A stretch of 64,000 bases of DNA from Paenibacillus sp. J45TS6 (GCF_018403285.1 NZ_BOSJ01000011.1:103316-167315), one strand, 5' to 3'. Shown: positions 8,947 to 18,880, counted from the first letter of the stretch. Notes: generated from the letters alone by a model not told the origin. Program-made: numbers and translations.

Positions 8947-9891
8947 TTATGAGCGATGAATACCTGCCGGTTTAGCCAGTTTCCACACTACATAACTCAT
9001 GTAGGCAAGAAGCCCGAACAATACCGAAATAATGGTCATATGAGCAAGTACAACAAACATGTAAATCTCAGGACGATCCATGGTCAGCATAAGGCCTACA
9101 CCGGACAACACTTGTATAATTACGAGCGAGATCGCTGTAATCCCAAGCATTTGTAACTCCCTGTTCCCTTTATTATAACGGTAAGCATAGTAACTGAGGA
9201 CTGCAATAATGACGACAAGGAAAAATGCAGCAACACGATGCAGGAATGCAACAGCTACACCGCCGGAGAGTTCAGGAATCACAGCTCCATTACAGAGCGG
9301 GAATCCGCTGCAGCCGCCTGCAGACTCGGTATGGCTGACGAAAGCCCCTGTATAAACAACGATATAAGAATAAATCATCGTTAGCCACACTAAATTACGA
9401 AATTGTTTGCTTACCCGCGGCAGGCTGTCGAACTTAGCAAGTCCGCCAAATTTCTGTTCTTGCCTTGCACCAAGGGTAGTCATCAAGGAACTTGCAAGCG
9501 AAATAATGGCAAAACCAAGATGTAGTGCCATAACAGCGGGTACCTGAGAGAATACAACTGCGAGTGCTCCCATCATCCCTTGAATAACAACGAAGAACAA
9601 TGTTAAAAGTGAAAAAATTTGTAGATCACGGCGCTGTTTAGCAAACAGCATAAAGAGTACAAATGTGGTAATGGAAAGCAGCCCTGCTGACGTACTGACA
9701 ATCCGGTGTGAATATTCAATGAGCGAAGCAAGTGTATGCGCAGGCACAAATTCCCCGTGACATAATGGCCACTCATTCCCGCAACCAAGGCCCGAATCCG
9801 TACGTGTAACTACCCCGCCGCCAAATGTAGCAAAAAACATGAACAGCGTAGTCACAAAACTAAACCATTTTAAAAGTCTGATATGCTTCAA
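8947..9891 (-). CDS. ctaA: Heme A synthase
   Basis: A 314-aa polytopic membrane protein with eight hydrophobic segments in two homologous halves. The first extracytoplasmic loop holds the cysteine pair in GLGCGNEWPLCHG, the second half GGCSGFPLCNG. EYSHRIVS carries the heme-ligand histidine and catalytic glutamate, and FLHRVAAF the later histidine. CtaA oxidises the methyl group of heme O to give heme A for cytochrome aa3 oxidases. The start is TTG at 9891 behind AGGTGAATAAGG. Its partner ctaB is 20 kb away here instead of adjacent. Confidence 0.95.
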   Translation of the reverse strand: MKHIRLLKWFSFVTTLFMFFATFGGGVVTRTDSGLGCGNEWPLCHGEFVPAHTLASLIEYSHRIVSTSAGLLSITTFVLFMLFAKQRRDLQIFSLLTLFFVVIQGMMGALAVVFSQVPAVMALHLGFAIISLASSLMTTLGARQEQKFGGLAKFDSLPRVSKQFRNLVWLTMIYSYIVVYTGAFVSHTESAGGCSGFPLCNGAVIPELSGGVAVAFLHRVAAFFLVVIIAVLSYYAYRYNKGNRELQMLGITAISLVIIQVLSGVGLMLTMDRPEIYMFVVLAHMTIISVLFGLLAYMSYVVWKLAKPAGIHRS

Positions 9892-10090
9892 CCTTATTCA
9901 CCTGCAATTATATGATATGGCGGAGAAAACTCTCCGCATGCTGATTGTATAAGCAATTCTCAGCAACTCTAATTATTATAACGGATAAAAGAATTCGAAA
10001 CATAAGGGGATTGTGACAATATCTTAACGGCTGTTAAAACGTAACATTTTTCATTGTTTCCCCAGATCCTATCCAAATTTATTCTATCCA

Positions 10091-10136
10091 GCACAAAAAA
10101 CACCGTTCTCTCCTTATCGAAGAGTACGGTGTTTTA
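10091..10136 (-). terminator. Terminator after the thioredoxin-like gene
   Basis: Stem AAAACACCGT / ACGGTGTTTT with a 19-base loop and T-tract on the minus strand, just after the stop at 10154. Confidence 0.7.
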
Positions 10137-10153
10137 ATTACTTTATGATCATT

Positions 10154-10498
10154 TTAGCTGCGCATTGTTTGATACACTTCAACCGCCCGCTTAAGGAATT
10201 CTACAATTTCCTCACGTGATTTGCGATTTTTATTTACGAAACGAATGAGCTCGCGTCCATCAGCATAAGCCACAAAACTAGGGATTCCTAGAATGTTCTG
10301 TTCCTGACTTAGATCACCGGTTTGTTCTACATCGACTTCAATCAGGGTAAGCAGCTGGGAAAACTCCTGCTCTACCTCCGGCATGAAAGGATCAATAAAT
10401 CTGCAGTCTACGCACCAGTCTGCTTTAAAGACAGCGACCGTCAAATTAGAAGATTGGGTTAACACATCGAATTCCGCTTTAGAAGTAATTTTTTTCAT
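10154..10498 (-). CDS. Thioredoxin family protein (YtpP-like)
   Basis: A 114-aa thioredoxin-fold protein. The active site is WCVDC near residues 28-32 instead of the WCGPC of thioredoxin, and the cis-proline is in GIPSFVAYADG. It has no signal peptide, so it acts in the cytoplasm. The size and variant active site fit the YtpP group of Bacillus; the redox client is unknown. Single-gene unit divergent from the DUF2515 gene. Confidence 0.8.
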   Translation of the reverse strand: MKKITSKAEFDVLTQSSNLTVAVFKADWCVDCRFIDPFMPEVEQEFSQLLTLIEVDVEQTGDLSQEQNILGIPSFVAYADGRELIRFVNKNRKSREEIVEFLKRAVEVYQTMRS

Positions 10499-10638
10499 CC
10501 TTATTCATCCTCTCTAGTTACAGCTCGTATAGACTTTCTGGTTTAGTGAATCATTCTTGACGAGTGGAAGTCAAATCATTCGTACATACTATTATATAAC
10601 CAGGCAAAGTCTGTAGCAAAAGAGGAGGCAAGAAATAG

Positions 10639-11949
10639 ATGAAAAGTCAGCAATCTTCTGTCCATTCTTTAGACGCAATTTGGCAAATGTTAAAGACCTT
10701 GCCTATAACTGCAGCAGAAGTGATTCGCGGGAAACAGGCCGCTATTCGGTCATCGAAAAGGCTGCGTCATCCGCTTCGTCCACTCACCTGGCCTACTTCA
10801 TCCGCTTCCTGGATACAGAATGAACTAGAACAAACCCTTGCTAGTGTACGGGCCAGCGGAGTCCAGCCTGCTTCCATGCGGAGCAGTCAGCTCGATCCTT
10901 ATAGTGTGGAAGAGCTGAATCTCGTGCGCGAGATCATGGAACAAACTCAGCAGCATAATCAAAGCAATTTAACAAGAACTGCTGCTTATCTGGCTTGCTA
11001 TGAAGCTTACCCGGAGCTTCACTGGGCTCTGCTTGCTCATTTTGTATCTCGTAACGGCGGCTACAATATGACCGATCTAAAGAGCGAGCTTTTGCTTAAT
11101 GTACTTAAAAATCAGGATAATAAACAAGTTTATCTTCTCTTAGAACGGTGTAATGCACTTATTTTTCAAGATGCCTATCCGCAGCTGATGTTATATATGA
11201 AAAGCCGGGAAAAAGGTCGAAGCTATTTTCATTTGCTATCCGAGTTTCATGTTTCTGCCTTTATGAGTCCTTTTTGGGAACAATTCTGGCTTGAACGTAG
11301 CAGCGAGATCTTGACCGTCGGTCTCATTATTAACGAGCAAAATTATATCGAGAACCGGGTCATTCGCAATCCCTATTATCAGCATCATGTCATGGCTACC
11401 CTCTCTTTTCGTTCTCATGAACTGGCTGGGCTTAATCATATTATTATTCCGCTTGGCGTGGATCAGGAATTGGTCGGTTTGACCATTACTCATTTCAACA
11501 AACTGCATGAACGGATTGAGTTCGGCAAAGCACTGTATGCCCTGCTATTCGGGTATTCGCAGGTACTAGAGAGAGCCACCGCCTTTTCTAAAGAAATACC
11601 TCACGAAGGTTCCCGAAGTGAATATTGGCCTAAATATTATACTTCACTCTATGGTCAGAAACGGGAGGAGTCCCTTCTCACAGCTGCACTAAGTAATAAA
11701 GATGTTCTTTCTACAGACAATAAAATATACAGTCCTACACTATATAAAGCTTGGTATGATATGCCCTATGAGAAAATAACCCGTGAAGACTGGCTTACGC
11801 ATACTCCTCATACAGACACACTTGGCCACCTCAACCTTCCAAGGAGACCGCGTATATTTGATGTGAGTTACCGGCACCGATTCGCTCTATGGAAACTTGG
11901 AATTGTTCATGATTTGAGCGAAATGAGAAATACCAATAAGATCCTATAA
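10639..11949 (+). CDS. DUF2515 family protein (YppC-like)
   Basis: A 436-aa soluble protein of unknown function. The core HWALLAHFVSRNGGYNMTDLK near residues 132-152 and the later NYIENRVI segment match what I recall of DUF2515/YppC. It is longer than B. subtilis YppC, with an arginine/serine-rich N-terminus. No catalytic motif is recognisable. ATG at 10639 follows GAGGAGG. A terminator closes it on the right. Family membership is from memory of the pattern. Confidence 0.6.
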   Translation: MKSQQSSVHSLDAIWQMLKTLPITAAEVIRGKQAAIRSSKRLRHPLRPLTWPTSSASWIQNELEQTLASVRASGVQPASMRSSQLDPYSVEELNLVREIMEQTQQHNQSNLTRTAAYLACYEAYPELHWALLAHFVSRNGGYNMTDLKSELLLNVLKNQDNKQVYLLLERCNALIFQDAYPQLMLYMKSREKGRSYFHLLSEFHVSAFMSPFWEQFWLERSSEILTVGLIINEQNYIENRVIRNPYYQHHVMATLSFRSHELAGLNHIIIPLGVDQELVGLTITHFNKLHERIEFGKALYALLFGYSQVLERATAFSKEIPHEGSRSEYWPKYYTSLYGQKREESLLTAALSNKDVLSTDNKIYSPTLYKAWYDMPYEKITREDWLTHTPHTDTLGHLNLPRRPRIFDVSYRHRFALWKLGIVHDLSEMRNTNKIL

Positions 11950-11988
11950 AAAAAGAACGAAGCCCTTTAAGAGCTATCGTTCTTTTTA
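11949..11988. terminator. Bidirectional terminator between convergent genes
   Basis: AAAAAGAACGA / TCGTTCTTTTT stem between the DUF2515 stop and the flippase stop, with A- and T-runs on either side. Confidence 0.75.
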
Positions 11989-11990
11989 TC

Positions 11991-13622
11991 TTATCCTCTG
12001 CTACCTTGCTTACTACCTCGCTGTAATCTCATCAAAGGCCGAAGCACCTTCTGAATCATCCGCGGATAGTTCGCAAGCTCGTCCTGACGAAGTACACGCA
12101 GCGCAATAAGCAGAACAAAATAACTGATGACTACCGCGACTCCAACGATGATACAGTTCAGTAGAAATGCCACTCTTGCAGGCATCATATCTACCATAGA
12201 CAGCCCAAGCTGATGAAGTCCATATCCAATCGCACTGGATATAATAACGGTCATCAGAAAACCAACCCATCTCTTACCGAGAATGGAGAAGGCAACTGTC
12301 TTTTTAAGTACACGAATATTGAGAAGGGTGATGACAAAGAAAGCAAGACCTGTTGAGATAATGATTCCATAAATTCCAAAGAACTGTGCAAGAATAAAGC
12401 TGGACAACAACTTGACTATAATCCCGATAAACACGGTTACCATTGTAATTCTTGGTTTGCCGATACCCAGTAGAATGGAATTTGAAGTCATCATTGTAAT
12501 TTGAAAAATCGTCCCGAACGTCAATAAAGCAACAATTCCGCTGCCATCCAAACTACTAAACAGGAGACCATTAATTGAATAAGCAGCTACACAGAGAGCA
12601 ATAACCATCGGCATCCCTGTCATGATAGCAATCCGCATAGCGAGTGTCACTTGATTACGCAGATGCGTTTCATCTTTTCTCGCAAATGCTGCCGAGATAA
12701 TCGGGATCAGCGATGTACTAAGTGCAATCGCCAGGATCGGCGGAATCCCCGCAACGGGCTGAGCGCGGTTTGTCAAAATACCAAGTATCGTTGTAGCCGT
12801 GTCTGAGCCCACCTGACCGCTGATCAGGGGTTTAATAATAGATGAATCAATAAAGTTAACGGCCGGTACAGCTAACGATGACAATACGATTGGTATCGAA
12901 AGTGTGAAAATATCACGATAGATCCGAGATAATGGAATGCGCGCAGTTTGCAGATCATGGAGACCAAGTTCTCGATCTTTCCGAATCTGTTTCCGAGTGA
13001 AATACAACATTACTGCGAATGCACCGACACTACCGAGTACTCCCCCGAAAGTTGCACCTGCTGCAACCTCACTATCTCCATATCCCGCTCTTAATAAAAT
13101 ATAAGCAAGCAAGATTGCCGTACCGACCCGTGCGAATTGTTCGACAATCTGCGAGATTCCGCCTGCTGTCATGTTGTTGCGACCTTGGAAGTAGCCGCGC
13201 ATCATGGCAATCGTCGGAAACAACAAGAGCGCCGGAGCCAGTGCACGAATGGCTAAAGCCGATTCCGGAACTTGGGCAACATACGTTGCGTAGAATGGCG
13301 CTAATGTCCATAGCAGTATCGTCATTACAATCCCAGCAAATGCGGAGAAAATAAGTGCAGCTTGATAAATTCGTTTTGCTTCCGCAGGTTTATCCAGTGC
13401 ATAGCGCTCGGAGACCATTTTACTGAGCGTACTTGGAATACCTGCGGTAGCAACCGTAAGCAGCATTAGATATACGCTGTTTGCAACCCCAAAAGAGGCG
13501 TCCCCCACATCTCCGAGCAAGTGTTCAAGCGGAACGCGCTGGACAAGCCCAAGCAGCCGGGCAACAAGAGCTGCCACAGCAAGGATAATCGTACCCTTGA
13601 TGAATGATTCCTTTTTAGACAA
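11991..13622 (-). CDS. murJ: Lipid II flippase-type protein (MurJ/YtgP, MVF family)
   Basis: A 543-aa membrane protein with about 14 hydrophobic helices and the MVF N-terminal pattern KGTIILAVAALVARLLGLVQRVPL. Length matches B. subtilis YtgP (MurJ, about 544 aa), which moves lipid II across the membrane; SpoVB-type paralogues share the fold, so a sporulation role cannot be ruled out. The C-terminus is basic. Start is a TTG at 13622 behind AAGGG. It lies downstream of the DUF456 and HAD genes on the same strand. Confidence 0.8.
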   Translation of the reverse strand: MSKKESFIKGTIILAVAALVARLLGLVQRVPLEHLLGDVGDASFGVANSVYLMLLTVATAGIPSTLSKMVSERYALDKPAEAKRIYQAALIFSAFAGIVMTILLWTLAPFYATYVAQVPESALAIRALAPALLLFPTIAMMRGYFQGRNNMTAGGISQIVEQFARVGTAILLAYILLRAGYGDSEVAAGATFGGVLGSVGAFAVMLYFTRKQIRKDRELGLHDLQTARIPLSRIYRDIFTLSIPIVLSSLAVPAVNFIDSSIIKPLISGQVGSDTATTILGILTNRAQPVAGIPPILAIALSTSLIPIISAAFARKDETHLRNQVTLAMRIAIMTGMPMVIALCVAAYSINGLLFSSLDGSGIVALLTFGTIFQITMMTSNSILLGIGKPRITMVTVFIGIIVKLLSSFILAQFFGIYGIIISTGLAFFVITLLNIRVLKKTVAFSILGKRWVGFLMTVIISSAIGYGLHQLGLSMVDMMPARVAFLLNCIIVGVAVVISYFVLLIALRVLRQDELANYPRMIQKVLRPLMRLQRGSKQGSRG

Positions 13623-13673
13623 GACGTAATTCCCTTCTTCCTTCCCCCGAACGAAACGTTTAGGAACCTAATT

Positions 13674-14159
13674 TTAATGAACCGTAATCCATATAAAAAA
13701 TATGATAACCATCGCTACTTGCAAGATGATCTTCATGACTGTACTTGCAAATAAACCTAACACCGAACCAAATCCAACTTTCGCGGACTTTTGGACCGTC
13801 GATCCGCCAATCAGTTCCCCGACAAAAGCGCCTAAGAAGGGTCCAATAACAAGTCCAAAAGCCGGTATTACAAAAGGTCCGATAATGACACCAATGGTAC
13901 TCAGTGTGGTCGACAGCTTTGAACCTCCATATTTCTTCACGCCCCAGGCATTAACGACGTAGTCTGCAACAAACAGCACCACGACGATCAGTGTCTGAAT
14001 AATCCAGAACCAGACTCCAAATGATTCAAATCCGAAGAACCATCCATATACGAAAAAGGCGAAGTAAATGGCAAGAGCGCCAGGTAAGATGGGGAAAATC
14101 GCTCCCGCAAGTCCAATCGCAAATAATAGAATAACAAGAATCCAACCAAGGATTGTCAT
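13674..14159 (-). CDS. yqgC: DUF456 membrane protein (YqgC-like)
   Basis: A 161-aa protein with four or five hydrophobic segments and glycine-rich turns (GAIFPILPGAL, GLVIGPFLGAFVGELIGG) typical of DUF456. Function unknown. Its ribosome site AAGGAGG lies inside the last codons of the HAD gene, whose stop is seven bases before this ATG, so the two are translationally coupled. Confidence 0.75.
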   Translation of the reverse strand: MTILGWILVILLFAIGLAGAIFPILPGALAIYFAFFVYGWFFGFESFGVWFWIIQTLIVVVLFVADYVVNAWGVKKYGGSKLSTTLSTIGVIIGPFVIPAFGLVIGPFLGAFVGELIGGSTVQKSAKVGFGSVLGLFASTVMKIILQVAMVIIFFIWITVH

Positions 14160-14166
14160 CAGGCGA

Positions 14167-14919
14167 TTATGCCTCCTTCAAAATATAGTCTCGTATCACT
14201 TCCACGATTCCATCTTCATTATTCGTGCCTACTACGAGATCTGCTGCTTCTTTTACCGTTTCCTGTGCATTCCCCATAGCGACTCCAAGACCTGCTGCTT
14301 GAATGACAGCAAGATCATTCAGACTGTCGCCTACCGCAACCACCTCTTCCATCGTAATTCCGAGCAGTTTACATACTTCCTGAATCCCGCTGGCTTTAGA
14401 AATACCCGCCGGATTAATCTCGAGGTTCGTTGTTGAAGAATTCGTAATCTGAAGACCACCCAGATCTTGAAGCTCCATCAAAATCTGATGACGGACTTCA
14501 TTATCTTCGGTTGTATAACCGAATTTCAGCCACTCATGATCGTAGATGGATTCCACCCACCGTTCGCTGTTATACAGTTTATCTACCGAATAAGCCCAGA
14601 ACCAGCAATCATGCTTTATCGCAATCTCATGCATTTTAGATACAAGTTCTGGATCAAGCAAGGTTCTAACTTGCAGTTCATTCGGCGACTTCCATACTTC
14701 GCTTCCGTTCACCGTAACCATCGGTGTCTCAAGTCCAAGTTCCTGGCCATAAGGAAGCGCATGATGAGCAGCACGTCCTGTAGATAGGCATACATGTATA
14801 CCCGCTTTCATCGCCTTATGAATCCAGCTGGACGTCTCGTGAGAGATTTCATGTTCATCGGTCAGCAGCGTGCCGTCCATATCTAGCGCAAGTAGTTTAT
14901 ATCGATATTGATTATTCAA
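14167..14919 (-). CDS. Cof-type HAD-IIB phosphatase
   Basis: A 250-aa HAD-superfamily hydrolase. Motif I is LALDMDGTLL (nucleophile and acid/base aspartates), motif II is in CLSTGRA, and motifs III/IV are KASGIQ and VAVGDSLNDLAVIQAAG. The C2-type cap and length fit the Cof family that dephosphorylates sugar phosphates, FMN or pyridoxal phosphate; substrate unknown. Start TTG at 14919 behind GGAGG. Confidence 0.85.
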   Translation of the reverse strand: MNNQYRYKLLALDMDGTLLTDEHEISHETSSWIHKAMKAGIHVCLSTGRAAHHALPYGQELGLETPMVTVNGSEVWKSPNELQVRTLLDPELVSKMHEIAIKHDCWFWAYSVDKLYNSERWVESIYDHEWLKFGYTTEDNEVRHQILMELQDLGGLQITNSSTTNLEINPAGISKASGIQEVCKLLGITMEEVVAVGDSLNDLAVIQAAGLGVAMGNAQETVKEAADLVVGTNNEDGIVEVIRDYILKEA

Positions 14920-15067
14920 AATAAGTTTCCTCCTTTTTTTCTCTTATCCATCCATTCTTTATCTTTATTGTTCATTTATGAATCACAATACATATCGCAT
15001 TTTATCATAAACAAGGAAATGCAACAAAAGAGGTTTAATGGTACAAAGTCAAATGTAAGACATACAT

Positions 15068-15099
15068 AAAAAGAGCAGGTGGCCTCACCTGCTCTTTTC
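15068..15099 (-). terminator. Intrinsic terminator of the mnt operon
   Basis: Stem AAAAGAGCAGGTG / CACCTGCTCTTTT with a GCCT loop, 40 bases past the mntD stop. Confidence 0.8.
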
Positions 15100-15137
15100 T
15101 ATGATTTTATTTCTATGCATTTCATATATATTCCATA

Positions 15138-16019
15138 TTACAGTTGTACTTCCCTGCTTCCCCTGCCTCGCATGAATCTCCGAACGAGAACACCATGAAG
15201 CGGCGAGAACAGAAAAGCAAGTACGAAGAACCCTCCTGCCGAGGCCACCATGCACCCCGCAATCGAAGCATCAAGCAGGAAGGCCATATAATATCCAGCA
15301 ACGGAACTTGCTGCTCCGATAAGAACACTATAAGTCAGCATGACCCCAAGACGATCCGTCAATAGATAGGCGGTTGCAGCAGGAACAATGAGCATCCCGA
15401 CAACGAGAATAGCCCCTACGCTATCAAAAGAGGCAACCGAAGTCATGGAGACCATCCCCATGAGTAAATAATGAAACAGTGCCACCGGAATACCGCTTGC
15501 TGCGGCAAGTGCTGGATCAAATGAACACAGTTTGAATTGCTTATAAAATAAAGTTAGTAAGAGCAATATGACAAACAGGGTTATCCCAAGCATCCATACC
15601 GCCCTTGGCCCTACGTCAACACCGCCCAAAGTCAGCTGATCCCACTGAACATAAGCAATTTCCCCAAAAAGCACATGATCGAGATCAAGATCAATATTTT
15701 GTGCGTTCAAGCTGATCAAGATAACCCCTACGGCAAAGAGTGCCGTAAACACAATCCCAATCGATGCATCGGACGATAGACCGCCCCCTTGTAACATTTG
15801 AATGAGAAAAACAGCAATGAGTCCAAAAGCAGTAGCGCCTGCCAAAATCCACAGCGACTCGCGCCCGCTGATTAGAAAGGCAATTGCTATACCTGGCAGC
15901 ACAGCGTGACTAATGGCATCCCCGACCATTGCCATCTTTCTCAGCACTAGAAAAGTCCCAAGAAGCGCACAGGCGGAGGAAACGAGTATCGCGGTGAGTA
16001 TAATCCAAAATCCTGACAT
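15138..16019 (-). CDS. mntD: Manganese ABC transporter permease
   Basis: A 293-aa ABC-3 family permease with eight or nine hydrophobic segments. Characteristic pieces are GTFLVLRKMAMVGDAISHAVLPGIAIAF near the N-terminus and SVGAILVVGMLIVPAATAYLL. It pairs with MntC to form the channel. Last gene of mntABCD, 12 bases after mntC, with an AGAGGAG ribosome site. The MntR-type operator upstream favours manganese over zinc. Confidence 0.9.
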   Translation of the reverse strand: MSGFWIILTAILVSSACALLGTFLVLRKMAMVGDAISHAVLPGIAIAFLISGRESLWILAGATAFGLIAVFLIQMLQGGGLSSDASIGIVFTALFAVGVILISLNAQNIDLDLDHVLFGEIAYVQWDQLTLGGVDVGPRAVWMLGITLFVILLLLTLFYKQFKLCSFDPALAAASGIPVALFHYLLMGMVSMTSVASFDSVGAILVVGMLIVPAATAYLLTDRLGVMLTYSVLIGAASSVAGYYMAFLLDASIAGCMVASAGGFFVLAFLFSPLHGVLVRRFMRGRGSREVQL

Positions 16020-16031
16020 AATAATTCTCCT

Positions 16032-16961
16032 CTACTTCCTGATTTCAGCCTGCTGCTTACTTGACCGCTGATTATAATCTGTTTTCACTCTCCGGCCACG
16101 AATGACTCTTGCAATCCATCCTCTATCTGGGGCAAAAAGAACAGATACAGCAAACAATCCTGTAGCAACGAGTACGGTTACTGGTCCTGTAGGTAAATCG
16201 GGTGTTGTTGCACTAATCACCGTACCGATTACTCCACTAAGTGCTCCGAATAATCCAGCCAGTACAACCATCAGACCCAGCCGATGTGTCCAATATCTAG
16301 CCGCTGCAGCGGGCGTAACGAGAAGTGCAGCAACAAGCACGACACCTACAATCTGAACCCCTGCTACGACGGCAATTACCGTAAGGAACAACAGCAGCTG
16401 CGCTAGTAACCCAGAGGGATACCCCATTCCTCTAGCAAATCCCGGATCAAAACTAATTAACTTAAATTCTTTAAATAAAAGACAGCATACAACAAGTAGA
16501 AATATAGAAACGCCAAGCATCGTATAGACATCGCTTCTAACCATAGAAGCCGCTTGACCAAACATATATTTATCCAGTCCGCTCTGACTTCCATAATCCC
16601 CGTGTTGAATGCGGGTTAACAACATAACCCCTACTCCAAAAAAGACGGACAATATAACACCGAGTGCAGTGTCTTGTTTTATACGGGAATACTTCGTTAT
16701 GACTGATATTCCGACTGTCGCAATTATTCCGGAAACGAGAGCACCCAGCATAAATAAGAAAGTTGATTTTACCCCGCTTAGCATAAAGGCTATACAGATG
16801 CCTGGAAGAGCGGCATGGGCTAACGTATCTCCAATCAGACTTTGCTTACGAAGATAAGTAAATGATCCCACCATTCCGCTGCTAAACCCAAGCAGCATCG
16901 AACCAAGCATGATCCACCTTGCATTTGGATCTGTCATAATGGAGAATATCCAGTTCATCAT
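16032..16961 (-). CDS. mntC: Manganese ABC transporter permease
   Basis: A 309-aa ABC-3 permease paralogous to mntD (SLIGDTLAHAALPGICIAF, QIVGVVLVAALLVTPAAAA). I chose the ATG at 16961, seven bases after AAGGAG and five after the mntB stop; a start at 16979 would overlap the ribosome site. The C-terminus is a basic tail of about 30 residues. Confidence 0.9.
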   Translation of the reverse strand: MMNWIFSIMTDPNARWIMLGSMLLGFSSGMVGSFTYLRKQSLIGDTLAHAALPGICIAFMLSGVKSTFLFMLGALVSGIIATVGISVITKYSRIKQDTALGVILSVFFGVGVMLLTRIQHGDYGSQSGLDKYMFGQAASMVRSDVYTMLGVSIFLLVVCCLLFKEFKLISFDPGFARGMGYPSGLLAQLLLFLTVIAVVAGVQIVGVVLVAALLVTPAAAARYWTHRLGLMVVLAGLFGALSGVIGTVISATTPDLPTGPVTVLVATGLFAVSVLFAPDRGWIARVIRGRRVKTDYNQRSSKQQAEIRK

Positions 16962-16966
16962 ACGTA

Positions 16967-17773
16967 CTACTCCTTCCACTTCTCCGCAGCGGCTGACTGA
17001 CCAATCATCGCAATACGGCCGCCATATGTTTTTTGAAGCATCTCTGATGTAAAAGTGGTTGGTGTTGGACCTGCTGCCACTAACTTTCCGTTCAGCAGTA
17101 TGACATGATCGAAGTATTCCTCTACTGTAGCAAGGTCATGATGAACAACAAGCACTGTTTTCCCCTGTTCTTTCAATTCGCTCAGCAAGGCGATGATCGC
17201 CTTCTCTGTTGTCGCATCCACACCTGCAAAGGGTTCATCCATGAAATAGATATCCGCATCCTGCGCAAGGGCTCTTGCCAGGAATACACGCTGCTGCTGT
17301 CCACCGGACAGCTGACTAATCTGTCGGTGACAGAAATCGGCCATCCCTACTTTTTTCAGACAATCCATTGCGATTTCCTTTTCTTTCTTCCCAGGTCTCT
17401 TAAACCAACCCAGTCTTCCGTACCTCCCCATGATCACTACATCAAGGGCATTCGTCGGAAAATCCCAATCCACAGATTCTCGCTGAGGTACATATCCAAT
17501 TCTTTTGCGCTGTTCTTTATAGGGTTTTCCGTAGATTTTGACATCCCCACTGAGGGAGGGCACGAGCCCCAGCGCTGCTTTAATGAGCGTTGACTTTCCG
17601 GCTCCATTCGGTCCTAATATTCCTATTAATTTCCCTTCCGGTACGGAGAATGTGATGTCTTCAAGCACCGGTTTTTTATGATAGGCAACGGCCAGATGCT
17701 GAACAGAAAACGGAAATTGCACTTCACTTGATTCTGTTGCATTCACGGTGTCTTCCTGCGTTAATATGCCCAT
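16967..17773 (-). CDS. mntB: Manganese ABC transporter ATP-binding protein
   Basis: A 268-aa ATPase with Walker A GPNGAGKST, signature LSGGQQQR, Walker B DIYFMDEPF and switch histidine in VVHHDL, plus the YVPQRESVDWDFP Q-loop region usual in metal importers. ATG at 17773 follows AGGAG at good spacing; the GTG nine bases upstream is too close to it. Energises uptake through MntC/MntD. Confidence 0.9.
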   Translation of the reverse strand: MGILTQEDTVNATESSEVQFPFSVQHLAVAYHKKPVLEDITFSVPEGKLIGILGPNGAGKSTLIKAALGLVPSLSGDVKIYGKPYKEQRKRIGYVPQRESVDWDFPTNALDVVIMGRYGRLGWFKRPGKKEKEIAMDCLKKVGMADFCHRQISQLSGGQQQRVFLARALAQDADIYFMDEPFAGVDATTEKAIIALLSELKEQGKTVLVVHHDLATVEEYFDHVILLNGKLVAAGPTPTTFTSEMLQKTYGGRIAMIGQSAAAEKWKE

Positions 17774-17802
17774 TTTCTCCACTCCTCTTATCCTTGTGTA
17801 TC

Positions 17803-18756
17803 CTATTTCAAAGCTTCAACGATAACCTTCGTATTATGTTTTACCATACCAATATACGTTCCCTCTTCGGTTCCTTCTTGGCCCATCGCATCGGAGTATA
17901 ATTGACCGCCAATCGTAACCGTATGCCCTTTCTCTTTTGCCCCAGCTACGATCGCTTCCATCGCTTTAGGTGAAATACTGGATTCTACAAAGACGGCTTT
18001 AATTTGGTTGTCTACAAGGAAATCCCTCAGCTCACTAACATCGTTCACTCCATATTCAGCAGATGTACTGATTCCTTGTAAACCAAGCACTTCAATATCG
18101 TAAGCCTGACCAAAATAGCCAAAAGCATCATGTGCAGTGACGAGCACCCGAGAAGCTTTAGGAATGGAAGCAATACTTTCGCTGACTTCTTCGTGTAAAT
18201 CTTGCAGCTTCGCTATATACGCATCCGCCTGGTCATTATAGTCTTTCGCATGTTCAGGATCTGCCTGAGTAAGAGTGTCCCGAATTGTATCCGTAACCTG
18301 TATCCACTTTGTCACATCGAACCATACATGAGGATCCGCCTCTTCCTTATCCCCATAAGGAACCATCAGCAGTTCGCTTTCTGGAATATCCTTCGTCACT
18401 TGAGTCACGGTCTTAGACTTGCCTAGATTGATTAGAATATCGGACATCTTTCCTTCAAGATGTAAACCGTTATATAAAATGAGATCCGCTTGTTCCAGTT
18501 TTCTAATGTCTCCTTGAGAAGCTTTATACAAGTGGGGGTCCACTCCTGGTCCCATCAGTCCGGTTACTTCTACATGATCTCCGCCGACTTCTTTAGCTGC
18601 ATCTGCAATCATACCCGTTGTAGTCGTAATCTTTAATTTCCCCGTCTCTTCGTTTCCCCCAGCTTCACTTGATGTACCGCAAGCTGCTAAAACTAGGATT
18701 GAACTCATTACTACAACAGCTATAACGATTCGATTCCATTTACTCCTCTTTTTCAT
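17803..18756 (-). CDS. mntA: Manganese-binding lipoprotein
   Basis: A 317-aa cluster A-I (ZnuA/PsaA-type) binding protein. It has a lipoprotein signal with lipobox LAAC. Likely metal ligands are the histidines in GVDPHLY, EADPHVWFD and LVTAHDAFGYF plus a late acidic residue. There is no long His-rich loop, which argues for manganese over zinc. First gene of mntABCD, downstream of the MntR-type operator. Confidence 0.9.
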   Translation of the reverse strand: MKKRSKWNRIVIAVVVMSSILVLAACGTSSEAGGNEETGKLKITTTTGMIADAAKEVGGDHVEVTGLMGPGVDPHLYKASQGDIRKLEQADLILYNGLHLEGKMSDILINLGKSKTVTQVTKDIPESELLMVPYGDKEEADPHVWFDVTKWIQVTDTIRDTLTQADPEHAKDYNDQADAYIAKLQDLHEEVSESIASIPKASRVLVTAHDAFGYFGQAYDIEVLGLQGISTSAEYGVNDVSELRDFLVDNQIKAVFVESSISPKAMEAIVAGAKEKGHTVTIGGQLYSDAMGQEGTEEGTYIGMVKHNTKVIVEALK

Positions 18757-18861
18757 TGTCCACTCTTCCTCTCTGCGGTGATTTCCAAAATTCCAAAACC
18801 CAGATCTTTACCATGTACAAGTTGTTTAACCTACAACAATTAATTTACATATAACCAATTA

Positions 18862-18880
18862 AGTTTCCCTAAGGCAAATT
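18862..18880 (-). promoter_or_regulatory. MntR-type operator upstream of mntA
   Basis: The minus strand reads AATTTGCCTTAGGGAAACT, very close to the MntR sites I recall upstream of the B. subtilis manganese transport genes (TTTGCCTTAAGGAAAC type). The embedded TTGCCT can act as a -35 with TTATAT 17 bases on, so bound MntR would block the promoter when manganese is plentiful. Confidence 0.75.
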
